Positions 17,361-27,190 of a stretch of 63,702 nt of DNA are shown here, in pieces. Every line of letters begins with the position of its first letter. The stretch's first letter is position 1. The notes under the pieces were generated by a model. The model did not search any database, was not told the origin of the DNA, and saw nothing but the letters and a program-made list of their open reading frames with translations. The DNA is taken from assembly GCA_052034865.1 (NCBI GenBank), contig JBPOIC010000026.1, forward strand, positions 1-63,702, in the 5' to 3' direction. The DNA is from JBPOIC01 sp052034865 (GTDB taxonomy: Bacteria > UBA10199 > JADFYH01). The translations under genes were made by a program, and so were the position numbers.

Positions 17361-18761
17361 ATGCCAGCCAAGAAAAGAAAAACGGCCAAAGAAGGCGTCA
17401 AGTCAATGTTCATTAATATGAACAGCGTGTTGGAACAGGTGGGTAAAGACAAAGGAATTCCCAAGGAAGTCCTGGTCGAGGCGATCGAATCGGCCATGCT
17501 GTCCGCAGCCCGTCGACGTTATTCTCCTGAGGTTGAACTCGAAGCTCATTATAATGAAGAGCTCGGAGAAGTAGAGCTTTTCATGTTCCGCCAGGTGGTT
17601 GAAGAAGTGGAAGATCCCGATACAGAAATTTCCATCTCTGATGCAAATAAACTCGATCCGGAAACTGTCCTTGGAGACAGCCTCGGAGAGAAAATTGATT
17701 CCAACCAATTCGGTCGTATTGCCGCTCAAGCCGCCAAGCAGGTGATTATTCAGAAAGTGCGCGATGCTGAGCGCGATATCATTTACAATGAATACAAAGA
17801 TCGCGTGGGTGAGATTGTGACAGGGATTATCCGTCGGATCGAAAAGGGGAGCATGATTATCGATCTCGGAAGAACAGAAGCCGTTCTTACAGGAAAAGAG
17901 CAGGTGCCTACAGAAAATTACAAAGTGAACGATCGTGTCCAGGCCTGCCTGATCGATTTGAGAAAAGATAACAAAGGTCCGCAGATTGTGCTTTCCCGCC
18001 GCCATCCTGCCCTGATCAAAGCCTTGTTTTCGATGGAAGTTCCTGAGATTTCCGAAGGAATTGTTGAAATTAAGGCGGTGGCCCGAGAACCTGGTTCACG
18101 CGCAAAAATTGCCGTATATTCTTCAGACAGTGATGTGGATCCCGTGGGCGCCTGTGTTGGTATGAAAGGTTCCCGAGTACAGAGTGTGGTTCAGGAATTG
18201 CGCGGGGAAAAAATCGACATCGTCAATTACGTTGAGGAGCCTGCCCAGTTTGTCTGCAACGCCATTAAACCTGCCGAGGTCAATAAAGTCATTGTTCATG
18301 ACAAAAATCTTTCCATGGAAATCATTGTTCCTGATGATCAGCTTTCTTTGGCGATTGGAAAACGGGGGCAAAACGTTCGTCTGGCTGCTCAGCTTACGGG
18401 CTGGAATATTGATATTTATAGCGAGAGCAAAATCGAAGAAATTCAAAAACGGGCCAAGAAGAGTATGGCCGAAGAGCTTCAGATTGATGAAAGCCTGGCC
18501 AGTATTCTTTACAGTCATGGTTTCCGCTCAACCCGCGAGATTTCCGAGCTGCCGCTCGAAGAGATGCTCAAGCTTCCCGGCATCGGTCAGGAGCTTCTAA
18601 CTCAGATTCACGAGCGGGCAAAACAAAGGCCCGACAAACAACCTTTTGCATCATCCATTCCTTCACCTGCAGAACCTACAGAAGAAGTTCAATCAGCAGG
18701 AGAAGAAGTAAGTTTTGCTGCTGGCAGTAAAGAGGAGGATGTCAAAACAGATCTATCTTAA
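17361..18761 (+). CDS. nusA: Transcription termination/antitermination factor NusA
   Basis: This 466-residue RNA-polymerase-binding factor modulates pausing and termination. Order: NusA N-terminal domain (about 16-140, with KEVLVEAIESAMLSAARRRY), S1 RNA-binding domain (about 145-215), two KH domains (about 235-360, with GMKGSRVQ and AIGKRGQNVRLA), and a helix-hairpin-helix region (about 375-430). The start at 17361 is preferred over Met-16 because GAGGT lies seven bases upstream, giving a short basic N-terminal extension. The tail after 430 is acidic and probably disordered. YlxR, often the next gene, is missing here. Confidence 0.95.
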   Translation: MPAKKRKTAKEGVKSMFINMNSVLEQVGKDKGIPKEVLVEAIESAMLSAARRRYSPEVELEAHYNEELGEVELFMFRQVVEEVEDPDTEISISDANKLDPETVLGDSLGEKIDSNQFGRIAAQAAKQVIIQKVRDAERDIIYNEYKDRVGEIVTGIIRRIEKGSMIIDLGRTEAVLTGKEQVPTENYKVNDRVQACLIDLRKDNKGPQIVLSRRHPALIKALFSMEVPEISEGIVEIKAVAREPGSRAKIAVYSSDSDVDPVGACVGMKGSRVQSVVQELRGEKIDIVNYVEEPAQFVCNAIKPAEVNKVIVHDKNLSMEIIVPDDQLSLAIGKRGQNVRLAAQLTGWNIDIYSESKIEEIQKRAKKSMAEELQIDESLASILYSHGFRSTREISELPLEEMLKLPGIGQELLTQIHERAKQRPDKQPFASSIPSPAEPTEEVQSAGEEVSFAAGSKEEDVKTDLS

Positions 18762-18945
18762 TTATTGATCTTTCTGGGCTTGCCTGATTCATCCAGTTTT
18801 CTGAGTGACTTTGTATTTGAGAAAAAAGACAGAGAGGGTGAAATCAGAGAATGCGTTTTCAGGGGTGTTTCAAATCCTTTGAAGTTGTGGTTTCCATTTA
18901 AAGACAATTTCTCTGGAGAGAAACCGGCTTAAATCAAGAAGAATT

Positions 18946-21519
18946 ATGGAATCCAAATCCGAGATCGTCGAAAAAAGAATAAAACCTACGGTCATTCGTC
19001 GCCGAGCGAAGGTTGAGGCGCCTGCACCTGAACCTGTGGCGACAGAACCTGAGGTGCCGGCCAAAGTTGAAACAAAAGCCCAGAAACCTGCAACGGCTGT
19101 GCTCACTCCACCGTCTTTGCCCCTAGAGGAAAAGACTAAACCGGTAGCACCCATATCTGTCCCTCCTGTTGTGGTTAAGCCTGCAACCCCAGTTGTGAGG
19201 GGGCCCACAATTATACGTCAACCGGTAACGCCCCCAGCCACACACCCCATTTCCACACCGCCTCCTGCACCCGAAGAAAAACCGGTTTCAGCGTCACCTG
19301 TTTTGCAAGTCACTCCCAGAAAAGTACAGGAAGTAGAAGATGACAGACCACGTCTAGGGCTCAGAGTCGTCGGCCGGATTGAACTTCCCCAAAGAACGCC
19401 TCCTCCCTCCAGAGGAGGGGCTGCGCGTCCAGGGAATGCGAGACCAGATACAAAACCTGCGATTGCACGTCCGGGCGTCGGTACACCTCTTGTTCCTGGA
19501 AAAGAAGCTCCCCTGACTCCTTCGGAAGAAGAAGCCAGAAGGCTTAAAAAGGTTGCCAAGAAATCCAAGCGTGAAGAAATTGAAGTGGGACTTGAAGGAA
19601 TCGATAAGGTTGCTACCCTGACCCAGCTTACCCGCATGGCATCGACCATTACGACTCCTAACTATGTCGAGAGGGAGCGGGTTTTTGAGCCCAGCCGTTC
19701 AGGCAGAAAACGTAAGGGTGTTGTCCGTCGGGAAGGTCGCAAGACAGAACTCACAATCAAAAAAGCCTCCAAGCGTATCATTAAAATGGGTGAAACCATT
19801 ATAGTCGGTGATCTCGCGCATGAAATGAGCGTGAAGGTGGGTGAGGTCATTAAAAAACTCATGGGCATGGGATCAATGGTGACGATGAATCAACCGATTG
19901 ATTTTGATACTGCTTCCATCATTGCTCATGATTTTGGCTATGAAGTGAAAAAAGATATCTTTGAAGAAAACGAGATTTTGGCATCAAAGGCAGACAAGGA
20001 CGAAGATCTGATTTTGCGTCCTCCTGTGGTAACAGTGATGGGGCACGTCGATCACGGAAAAACCTCTCTGCTCGATGGTATTCGAAAAACGCAAGTCGCA
20101 TCGGGAGAAGCCGGAGGGATTACCCAGCATATTGGTGCTTACCGTGTGGAAGTCGAAAAAGGATCTATTACCTTCATCGATACTCCAGGCCATGCTGCCT
20201 TTACGGCCATGCGTGCCCGTGGGGCTTCAGTCACAGATATTGTTATTCTGGTTGTGGCTGCTGATGACGGGGTGATGCCACAAACGATCGAGGCGATCGA
20301 TCATGCCCGCGCTGCGGAAGTTCCCATTATTGTGGCAGTGAATAAAATTGATAAACCCGAGGCAGATATCGATCGCATTCGACGCCAGCTTTCCGAACAC
20401 CAGCTTCTTTCAGAGGACTGGGGGGGAGATACCATCTTTTCTTATGTTTCCGCCAAATCAGGGCAGGGGATTTCAGAGCTTTTGGAGATGATTCTCCTGC
20501 AAGCTGAAGTCATGGAGTTAAAAGCTAATCCGAACAAATCCGCCCGCGCTATCGTGGTTGAGTCGCGTCTTGATCGAGGACGGGGGCCAGTGGCTACCCT
20601 TTTGGTTCAGGAAGGAACCTTGCGTGTCGGTGATTCGATTGTTGCGGGAGTACACTTTGGTCGTGTGCGCGGGATGCGCGATGATCAGGGGCATGAACTG
20701 ACCGAAGCAGGTCCTTCCGATGCGGTTGAATTGATCGGCTTGTCAGGTGTTCCGAACGCTGGAGAGATTGTTTACGTCGTCAATGAAGAAGGGGTTGCCA
20801 AGCTCGTTGCCGAAAACCGTGAAAACAGGGAAAAAGCCCAGAAACAGGCTGCTCAGGCCAAGACGACACTGGAAGATCTTTTTGGTCAGATCCAGCGCGG
20901 AGAGGCAAAAGAGTTGCGCATGGTTCTTAAAGGCGATGTGCAAGGATCTGTGGAAGCACTCCGCGAATCTCTCGGAAAACTTTCTACCGATAAGGTTCGG
21001 CTGAATATTCTCCACACCGGTGTGGGAGGAATTACCGAATCGGATGTCATGTTGGCTTCCGCCTCCAACGCAATCGTTGTCGGTTTCAATGTCCGTCCTG
21101 AAATGAAGGCCCAGGAGACTGCCAGATCGGAAAACGTTCAGATCAAGGTCTACGAGATCATCTACAATGTCATCGAAGATGTGAAGAAGGCGATGGAAGG
21201 TCTGCTCGCTCCTACCTTAAACGAAAAATATCTCGGACGTGCCGAGATTCGCCAGGTGTTCAATATCACCAAAGTCGGATCGGTCGGTGGGGCTTTCGTG
21301 ATCGATGGATCTATCAACCGCAATTGCAAGGTTCGTCTGCTGCGCGATAACAAAATTGTCTACACTGGGAAACTCTCGACCCTTAAACGTTTCAAGGAAG
21401 ACGCAAAAGAAGTTCAACAAGGTTACGAATGCGGTCTCACTCTTGAGAATTTCAACGATATCAAGGCGGGGGATGTGGTGGAGGCCTTCAATATCGAGAC
21501 AGTAGCAACGAAGTTATAG
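18946..21519 (+). CDS. infB: Translation initiation factor IF-2
   Basis: This 857-residue GTPase delivers initiator tRNA to the 30S subunit. GTPase motifs are intact: GHVDHGKT (366-373), DTPGH (about 412), NKID (about 466). Domains II-IV follow with normal length. One IF2_N domain is visible just before the G domain (about 285-335). The usual extra IF2_N domain at the extreme N-terminus is not seen; the protein starts instead with about 200 residues rich in Pro, Ala and charged residues. No upstream in-frame start was found before a TGA at 18880. The 184-bp gap after nusA contains no gene. The upstream AAGAAG is a weak ribosome site. Confidence 0.95.
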   Translation: MESKSEIVEKRIKPTVIRRRAKVEAPAPEPVATEPEVPAKVETKAQKPATAVLTPPSLPLEEKTKPVAPISVPPVVVKPATPVVRGPTIIRQPVTPPATHPISTPPPAPEEKPVSASPVLQVTPRKVQEVEDDRPRLGLRVVGRIELPQRTPPPSRGGAARPGNARPDTKPAIARPGVGTPLVPGKEAPLTPSEEEARRLKKVAKKSKREEIEVGLEGIDKVATLTQLTRMASTITTPNYVERERVFEPSRSGRKRKGVVRREGRKTELTIKKASKRIIKMGETIIVGDLAHEMSVKVGEVIKKLMGMGSMVTMNQPIDFDTASIIAHDFGYEVKKDIFEENEILASKADKDEDLILRPPVVTVMGHVDHGKTSLLDGIRKTQVASGEAGGITQHIGAYRVEVEKGSITFIDTPGHAAFTAMRARGASVTDIVILVVAADDGVMPQTIEAIDHARAAEVPIIVAVNKIDKPEADIDRIRRQLSEHQLLSEDWGGDTIFSYVSAKSGQGISELLEMILLQAEVMELKANPNKSARAIVVESRLDRGRGPVATLLVQEGTLRVGDSIVAGVHFGRVRGMRDDQGHELTEAGPSDAVELIGLSGVPNAGEIVYVVNEEGVAKLVAENRENREKAQKQAAQAKTTLEDLFGQIQRGEAKELRMVLKGDVQGSVEALRESLGKLSTDKVRLNILHTGVGGITESDVMLASASNAIVVGFNVRPEMKAQETARSENVQIKVYEIIYNVIEDVKKAMEGLLAPTLNEKYLGRAEIRQVFNITKVGSVGGAFVIDGSINRNCKVRLLRDNKIVYTGKLSTLKRFKEDAKEVQQGYECGLTLENFNDIKAGDVVEAFNIETVATKL

Positions 21520-21557
21520 AAGCGATTCACGAGACCTTAAACCCATTATAAATTCAC

Positions 21558-21845
21558 TTGATTGTTGGCCTCTGCAAATTTTCATTAAATCTTTCCGAAG
21601 GGTATTCCCCCTCCGATCGCGCGCGTTTGCTTCAGCGTATCAAAGAAAAAGCGATGGCCCATTTTCGGGTTGTCCTGTCCGAGGCAAAGGTGATCGAGGC
21701 ACATGCTTTTACCACAATGGGTTTTGCGTTGGTGGGAAACGACGAGAATGCGATCCGCGACAAGATTGATAAACTCCTGAACTTTTTTGAAGAACACGAA
21801 GGTCTTCGTATCGAGGAAGAAAAGCGGGATCTTTTTGATTATTAA
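21558..21845 (+). CDS. DUF503 protein (YlxP family)
   Basis: The 95-residue protein starts at TTG (21558), giving the family-typical beginning VGLCKFSLNL. It matches DUF503/YlxP, a small protein regularly encoded between infB and rbfA. FRVVLSEAKVIEA and ALVGNDENAI fit the family pattern. The role is presumably in translation or ribosome biogenesis, inferred from context only. TTG is the only sensible start. Confidence 0.85.
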   Translation: MIVGLCKFSLNLSEGYSPSDRARLLQRIKEKAMAHFRVVLSEAKVIEAHAFTTMGFALVGNDENAIRDKIDKLLNFFEEHEGLRIEEEKRDLFDY

Positions 21846-21922
21846 AGTCAGTTTTTTTTCCTGAAAGTTGAGTGAAGTCTATTCGAGAGAATACGTTAGC
21901 CAGGAAAATGCAGGATAGATTT

Positions 21923-22288
21923 ATGAAAGATCTCAAAACCCCACGTCAGGAAAAGATTGCCGAAGAAATCCGGCGCGAAGTGTCGACGATCATTTCATTC
22001 GAAATTCAGGATCCGCGTGTTTACGGCGTCTCGGTCACCGGGGTTAAGATGACTCCTGACTTACGTCTGGCGCGTGTTTATTTTACGATTCCCGGAAATC
22101 CGGACCGCGCCTCAGAGGTGAAGGAAGGTTTAAAAAGAAGTGCCAGCTTTATCAAACGTTCGGTCGCCCAGCGGCTCAATCACAAATTTGCTCCCAACTT
22201 CGACTTCTTTTATGACGAATCTTTAGAGCTTCAGGATAGAATTGATACGCTCTTTCTGGAAATCGAGAAAAAACGGATCCACGAATAA
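21923..22288 (+). CDS. rbfA: Ribosome-binding factor A
   Basis: A small KH-fold protein for late 30S maturation. Visible hallmarks are RQEKIAEEIRREVSTII, the DPRV motif (IQDPRVYGVSVTGV), ARVYFTIPG and a final APNFDFFYDESLE. The frame also allows starts at 21872 (GTG) and 21908 (ATG). Start 21923 is chosen because AGGA lies seven bases upstream and the family normally begins just before this point. The stop is 8 bp before truB. Confidence 0.9.
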   Translation: MKDLKTPRQEKIAEEIRREVSTIISFEIQDPRVYGVSVTGVKMTPDLRLARVYFTIPGNPDRASEVKEGLKRSASFIKRSVAQRLNHKFAPNFDFFYDESLELQDRIDTLFLEIEKKRIHE

Positions 22289-22296
22289 ATCCTGCC

Positions 22297-23238
22297 ATGC
22301 ATGGTCTTATCCTTTTGAACAAACCGCCGGGATTCACCTGCCAGCAAATCCTCAATCGCATCAAAAAGAAAATTCCCAAACAAAAACTCGGTCATGTGGG
22401 CACACTTGATCCTTTTGCAACAGGTGTCCTTCCCATTTTTTTAGGATCGGCCACCAAAATAATTCCTTATCTTCCTGAAGATGAGAAGGTCTATGAAACA
22501 ACCCTGAAGTTGGGAGCGCAGACCGATACGCTTGATCTCGAAGGACAAATCCTCCACACCTCACCGGTGCCAGTCCTCACTCGCGATAAAATACAGGCTG
22601 TTTTTGAATTGCTCCAGGGAGAGCAGCTGCAAACCCCGCCTCAATATTCTGCAATCAAGGTCCAGGGAATTCCGCTTTATCGTTATGCCCGAAGAGGAGA
22701 GGAGGTCGAGCTAAAGCTCAGAAAGGTTTCCATCCATTCGCTTCATCTCCAAAACTTTGATTCAACCTCGATTCGATTTGTTGCGAGGGTGGGGAAAGGA
22801 ACTTACATTCGCAGTTTGGGACTCAGCATCGCAGAAGCTTTGGGCACACTAGGATATTTGACCGATTTGTGTCGAACACAGAGTGGTTTTTTTGGACTTT
22901 CCGAAACAATTTCGCTTGAGCAACTCGATAAGATTCTTGAGAAAACTGAAACCTTCCGTTTTTTTCTGCTTCAGAACCTAAATAAAATCCTGGGCCCAAT
23001 ATTTTCTTCTCTGGAAGTTTCAGATCCAGAAACAATTCAGCGTTTGTTGTATGGACAAACCGTTCCCTTCGACTTTGCAGGCTTTGGACGAAGCGAATCA
23101 GAGCTTAGAGAGCATCTAAAACCCTTATTCACGAAAACTCCTGAAAAACTCCTTACCTTAAGCCAGCCGATAATCTCTTCCTTCAATCAAAAGCTTTATC
23201 TGAAGCCTTTAAGAATTCTGGAAATTCCGCTTTTTTAA
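22297..23238 (+). CDS. truB: tRNA pseudouridine(55) synthase
   Basis: The 313-residue enzyme converts U55 of tRNA to pseudouridine. The catalytic aspartate is in GHVGTLDPFATG (D38); LNKPPGFT, TPPQYSAIKV and RYARRGEEV are further TruB signatures. A C-terminal region from about 230 is divergent but of normal length. It closes the translation operon; rpsO and pnp, common next genes, are not here. The 124-bp gap to hppA has only a weak GAATCA/TGATTC hairpin and no T-run terminator. Confidence 0.93.
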   Translation: MHGLILLNKPPGFTCQQILNRIKKKIPKQKLGHVGTLDPFATGVLPIFLGSATKIIPYLPEDEKVYETTLKLGAQTDTLDLEGQILHTSPVPVLTRDKIQAVFELLQGEQLQTPPQYSAIKVQGIPLYRYARRGEEVELKLRKVSIHSLHLQNFDSTSIRFVARVGKGTYIRSLGLSIAEALGTLGYLTDLCRTQSGFFGLSETISLEQLDKILEKTETFRFFLLQNLNKILGPIFSSLEVSDPETIQRLLYGQTVPFDFAGFGRSESELREHLKPLFTKTPEKLLTLSQPIISSFNQKLYLKPLRILEIPLF

Positions 23239-23362
23239 AGCCCCTGAGAATGGATGAAGAATCATTCATTTTTGATTCGACATTTAAAAGAATCCCATGC
23301 TATCTGGGCCCGCCTTTTCAGAACTCGAATGATAATTCTTCAATTTATAACAGGAGACTCTC

Positions 23363-25816
23363 ATGACGGACGTGTCACTATTCTCACGTAATGTCCTGCG
23401 AAACATTGCGGTAGCCACCCGGCAATTTGGCCGAATGGGCTTCAAGCTCGCTTCAATCTTTATTCTTCTCGCTGTGTTTGGTTCTGTGGCCCACGCCAGC
23501 GAAGCGGATCTGATTTTGCCGGATCTTTCTTCAGTTTCGTTCCTGGGAGGCCAGATCAACGGCCATCAACTGCTCATGGCTGGACTCATCGTGTCCGCCC
23601 TGGGACTTGTTTTTGGTTTGGTGATCTACAGCCAGGTCAAAAGCATGCCTGTCCATCAATCGATGAGAGATATCTCCGAACTCATCTACGAAACCTGTAA
23701 AACCTACCTGTTTACCCAGGGAAAATTCATCCTGATTCTGGAAGTTTTCATTGGCGCCATCATGGTCATCTACTTCAAGTTTTTCCAGCACATGACCACT
23801 GAAAAGGTTTTGATTGTTATTGCCTTCAGTTTATTGGGAATTGCCGGCAGCTACGGTGTGGCCTGGTTTGGAATCCGAATCAACACTTTCGCCAATTCAC
23901 GCACGGCCTTTGCCAGCCTAGAAGGAAAACCCTATCCAATTTATACCATTCCCTTAAAAGCGGGTATGAGCATCGGGATGCTTCTCATCAGCGTCGAACT
24001 GTTGATGATGCTGGCGATTCTGCTTTTTGTTCCTGCCGACTATGCAGGATCCTGTTTTATTGGATTTGCCATCGGTGAGTCTTTAGGTGCTTCAGCCCTC
24101 CGAATCGCGGGCGGTATCTTTACCAAGATTGCCGATATCGGTTCGGATCTGATGAAGATCGTCTTTAAGATCAAAGAAGACGATGCAAGAAACCCTGGGG
24201 TTATCGCCGATTGTACCGGAGATAACGCCGGTGATTCAGTCGGTCCTACTGCCGATGGATTCGAAACCTACGGCGTGACAGGCGTTGCCCTGATTTCCTT
24301 TATCCTCCTGGCTGTGAAAACCACTGAAGTTCAGGTCCAGCTTCTGGTTTGGATCTTTGCGATGCGCATCACGATGATTTTGGCGAGTGCGCTTTCTTAC
24401 CTCATCAACGAAGCCTTTGCGAAAGCCAAGTATGGGAATGCGTCCAAGATGAATTTCGAAGCTCCCCTCACTTCGCTGGTGTGGCTGACTTCTTTCATCT
24501 CCATCGCCATGACCTTTTTAGTTTCCTATCTTCTGATTCAGGACCTGGGTGGAAATTCCACTCTCTGGTGGAAACTTTCGATCATCATCACCTGTGGAAC
24601 CATCGCGGGGGCCGTCATTCCTGAAGTCATCAAAATCTTCACCTCCACAGAATCGGGTCACGTACGCGAAGTTCTTTCGGCTTCACAAGAAGGAGGAGCT
24701 TCTCTCAACATCCTGGCAGGTCTCACCGCTGGAAATTTCAGCGCTTACTGGATGGGAATTCTCATCGTCGGTTTGATGGGAACCGCATATGGCATCAGCA
24801 CGATGGGCTTAAGCGATCTGATGATTGCCGAAGCGATCTTTTCCTTCGGTCTGGTGGCCTTTGGGTTTTTAGGCATGGGACCTGTGACCATCGCGGTAGA
24901 CTCTTATGGTCCAGTCACCGACAATGCCCAGTCGGTCTATGAGCTTTCTCTCATCGAGAATATTCCGAATGTGAAAGAAGAAATCAAAACAACGAACGGG
25001 TTTGATGTAAATTTTGATCGAGCCAAACAGCTTCTTGAAGAAAACGATGGGGCCGGAAATACCTTTAAGGCAACCGCCAAGCCGGTGCTCATTGGAACTG
25101 CCGTTGTGGGTGCCACCACGATGATTTTCTCCATTATTGTGATCTTAACCAACAAACTGACGACTAACATGGAGATGTTGTCGCTTCTCCATCCTCCGTT
25201 CCTTTTAGGTCTGATTACAGGTGGTGCGGTAATCTACTGGTTCACAGGTGCTTCCACCCAGGCCGTTTCAACAGGGGCTTACCGTGCGGTCGAATACATC
25301 AAGGCCAATATCAAGCTCGAAGGAACCGAGAAGGCCTCAATGAAAGACAGTAAAAAAGTCGTCGAGATCTGCACACAGTATGCGCAGAAAGGAATGTTCA
25401 ATATCTTCCTGACGGTCTTTTTCAGCACCCTCGCTTTTGCATGTGTAGAGTCCTACTTCTTTATCGGCTATCTTATCTCTATTGCCCTGTTTGGTCTTTT
25501 CCAGGCGATCTTCATGGCAAATGCGGGTGGTGCCTGGGATAACGCCAAGAAATTGGTCGAGGTCGAGCTTAAACAGAAAGGAACTCCTGTTCACGATGCC
25601 ACCGTCGTTGGAGATACCGTCGGTGATCCTTTCAAAGATACCTCCTCGGTGGCCATGAACCCGATCATCAAATTCACCACCTTGTTTGGTCTTCTGGCCG
25701 TTGAGCTTGCCGAAGAGCTTCCCCGCCAGACCAGTGCGGTTGCTGCAGGCATTTTGTTTGCTATCTCGTTGGTGTTTGTGTGGAGATCGTTCTACGGAAT
25801 GAGAATCAAAAACTAG
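23363..25816 (+). CDS. hppA: Membrane-bound ion-translocating pyrophosphatase
   Basis: The 817-residue integral membrane protein has about 16 hydrophobic segments and couples PPi hydrolysis to H+ (or Na+) export. The catalytic loop reads DDARNPGVIADCTGDNAGDS, then a variant DGFETYG where most families have a DLFETY motif. The later substrate loop DTVGDPFKDTSS is also present. The K+-dependence motif reads GNTFKAT; lysine at the usual Ala/Lys position points to a K+-independent enzyme, though the accompanying Thr is Ala here. The N-terminus carries a signal-like first helix. CAGGAG precedes the ATG and a strong terminator follows. Confidence 0.93.
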   Translation: MTDVSLFSRNVLRNIAVATRQFGRMGFKLASIFILLAVFGSVAHASEADLILPDLSSVSFLGGQINGHQLLMAGLIVSALGLVFGLVIYSQVKSMPVHQSMRDISELIYETCKTYLFTQGKFILILEVFIGAIMVIYFKFFQHMTTEKVLIVIAFSLLGIAGSYGVAWFGIRINTFANSRTAFASLEGKPYPIYTIPLKAGMSIGMLLISVELLMMLAILLFVPADYAGSCFIGFAIGESLGASALRIAGGIFTKIADIGSDLMKIVFKIKEDDARNPGVIADCTGDNAGDSVGPTADGFETYGVTGVALISFILLAVKTTEVQVQLLVWIFAMRITMILASALSYLINEAFAKAKYGNASKMNFEAPLTSLVWLTSFISIAMTFLVSYLLIQDLGGNSTLWWKLSIIITCGTIAGAVIPEVIKIFTSTESGHVREVLSASQEGGASLNILAGLTAGNFSAYWMGILIVGLMGTAYGISTMGLSDLMIAEAIFSFGLVAFGFLGMGPVTIAVDSYGPVTDNAQSVYELSLIENIPNVKEEIKTTNGFDVNFDRAKQLLEENDGAGNTFKATAKPVLIGTAVVGATTMIFSIIVILTNKLTTNMEMLSLLHPPFLLGLITGGAVIYWFTGASTQAVSTGAYRAVEYIKANIKLEGTEKASMKDSKKVVEICTQYAQKGMFNIFLTVFFSTLAFACVESYFFIGYLISIALFGLFQAIFMANAGGAWDNAKKLVEVELKQKGTPVHDATVVGDTVGDPFKDTSSVAMNPIIKFTTLFGLLAVELAEELPRQTSAVAAGILFAISLVFVWRSFYGMRIKN

Positions 25817-25840
25817 GAACGTTTCATTCTTGCTCTTTTC

Positions 25841-25877
25841 AAAGGCCCGATTGACTTTTCGATCGGGCCTTTGTTTT
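25841..25877 (+). terminator. Intrinsic terminator after hppA
   Basis: An 11-bp stem (AAAGGCCCGAT with ATCGGGCCTTT) and a 10-base loop are followed by GTTTT, 24 bp after the stop codon. Confidence 0.9.
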
Positions 25878-25938
25878 ATCAAAAAAATGATTCTAAAGAG
25901 TGTCGTTGAATTCATCATTTAAACCAAAGGAACACTGT

Positions 25939-26226
25939 ATGAACGGAAAAATAAAAGGGATAGGAATGGGGATCTTGCTGCTCATCTCTTCAACTGGATT
26001 TGCAGCCGAGATGAAAACGCTGCCATTAAAAATTGATGGGATGTATTGCAGCACCTGTGCAAAGCGGGTGGAGGGTTATCTCAAAAAACAGTCGGGCGTC
26101 ACTCAGGTGAGTGTCGATGACCAGAAGGGGACTGGAAAGGTAGACTACGATGCAACCCTGATCAAACAGGATCAGATTATCGATGCGTGCAATAAGACAG
26201 GATATCGGTGTGCAGTAGGTTCGTGA
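25939..26226 (+). CDS. Periplasmic heavy-metal-associated (HMA) domain protein, MerP-like
   Basis: A 95-residue protein with a signal peptide (cleavage near GFAAE) and one HMA ferredoxin-like domain with the metal-binding MYCSTC (CxxC) motif. It resembles MerP and secreted copper-chaperone-like domains. No mercury- or copper-resistance genes are adjacent, so the metal is unknown. Start at 25939 is chosen because AAAGGA lies just upstream and the signal peptide begins there. It is convergent with htpX, 23 bp away. Confidence 0.85.
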   Translation: MNGKIKGIGMGILLLISSTGFAAEMKTLPLKIDGMYCSTCAKRVEGYLKKQSGVTQVSVDDQKGTGKVDYDATLIKQDQIIDACNKTGYRCAVGS

Positions 26227-26249
26227 TCCGAAAAGCAGATTGATTTTCT

Positions 26250-27185
26250 CTAAGCAGAAGGAGAGAAGGTGTGAGCCATCTCTCTTAAGATTTTAATGCG
26301 TGTGCCTAAAGGCGGGTGGGTATCAAACCAACCCGCCTTTTCTTCTTTTAAGGCTTCATGTGATTTCAGGGGGTTGGCGATAAATAGATGCTGGGCACCG
26401 CGATTTTTAAGATCCAGAGGATCAGGATCGGTGGCAATTTTTTCGAGAGCACGTGCCAGGGCTTCCGGGTTCCGGGTCAGTTCAGCAGAGGTTTGATCGG
26501 CGAGATACTCCCGTTTCCTGGAAACTGAAAATTGAATGATCTTGGCAGCGATGGGAGCCAGGATAGAGAAAACAATCGCCACCACAAAAAGAATCAGCTG
26601 AATCTGATTATTATCATTCTTGCTAGAGGATGAACGGGTTCGCAGCCGGATATGCCAGAACAGATCGCAGAGCAGGGCAACCGCTCCCACAATGACCGCC
26701 ATCAAAATCGCAAAACGCGTATCGTAATTTTTAATGTGACCCATTTCGTGAGCAACGACGGCCTGAAGCTCTTCGCGATTTAAAATTTCCAGAAGACCGG
26801 TGGTGATTCCGATAGCCGCTTTTTGTGGATTGCGTCCGGTGGCAAAGGCATTGGAGGCAGGGGAGTGGATCAGATAGATCTCTGGCATGGGAAGGCCCGA
26901 GGCGATGGCCATTTCCTCAACCACATTATAAAGCTGGGGATGATCCTGCTTTTCGATGGGTTTGGCCTGCAAAGACAAAAGCACAATTCCATCGCCGGCA
27001 AAATAACTGATGAGGGCATAAAAGATCGAGAAAGCTCCCGCCACGCCAACGCCAATCCACGGGTCGTTGTAGGTCGATCCAAAAACATATCCAATCCCCA
27101 CAAGCAATACGATCATCGAAATGATCAGGAGGATGGAGTTGCGTTTGTTTCGACGGATTTGTTCGTAAAGATGGAGAGGAGGCAT
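26250..27185 (-). CDS. htpX: M48-family membrane metalloprotease HtpX
   Basis: The 311-residue inner-membrane zinc protease has two N-terminal hydrophobic segments, the zinc motif HEMGHIKNYD (HExxH), two further membrane segments and the third zinc ligand in REYLADQTSAEL. FDTHPPLGTRI near the C-terminus is standard for the family. It degrades misfolded membrane proteins. The gene lies 5 bp downstream of lemA on the same strand, the classic lemA-htpX pair. Confidence 0.93.
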   Translation of the reverse strand: MPPLHLYEQIRRNKRNSILLIISMIVLLVGIGYVFGSTYNDPWIGVGVAGAFSIFYALISYFAGDGIVLLSLQAKPIEKQDHPQLYNVVEEMAIASGLPMPEIYLIHSPASNAFATGRNPQKAAIGITTGLLEILNREELQAVVAHEMGHIKNYDTRFAILMAVIVGAVALLCDLFWHIRLRTRSSSSKNDNNQIQLILFVVAIVFSILAPIAAKIIQFSVSRKREYLADQTSAELTRNPEALARALEKIATDPDPLDLKNRGAQHLFIANPLKSHEALKEEKAGWFDTHPPLGTRIKILREMAHTFSPSA

Positions 27186-27190
27186 GGTAA

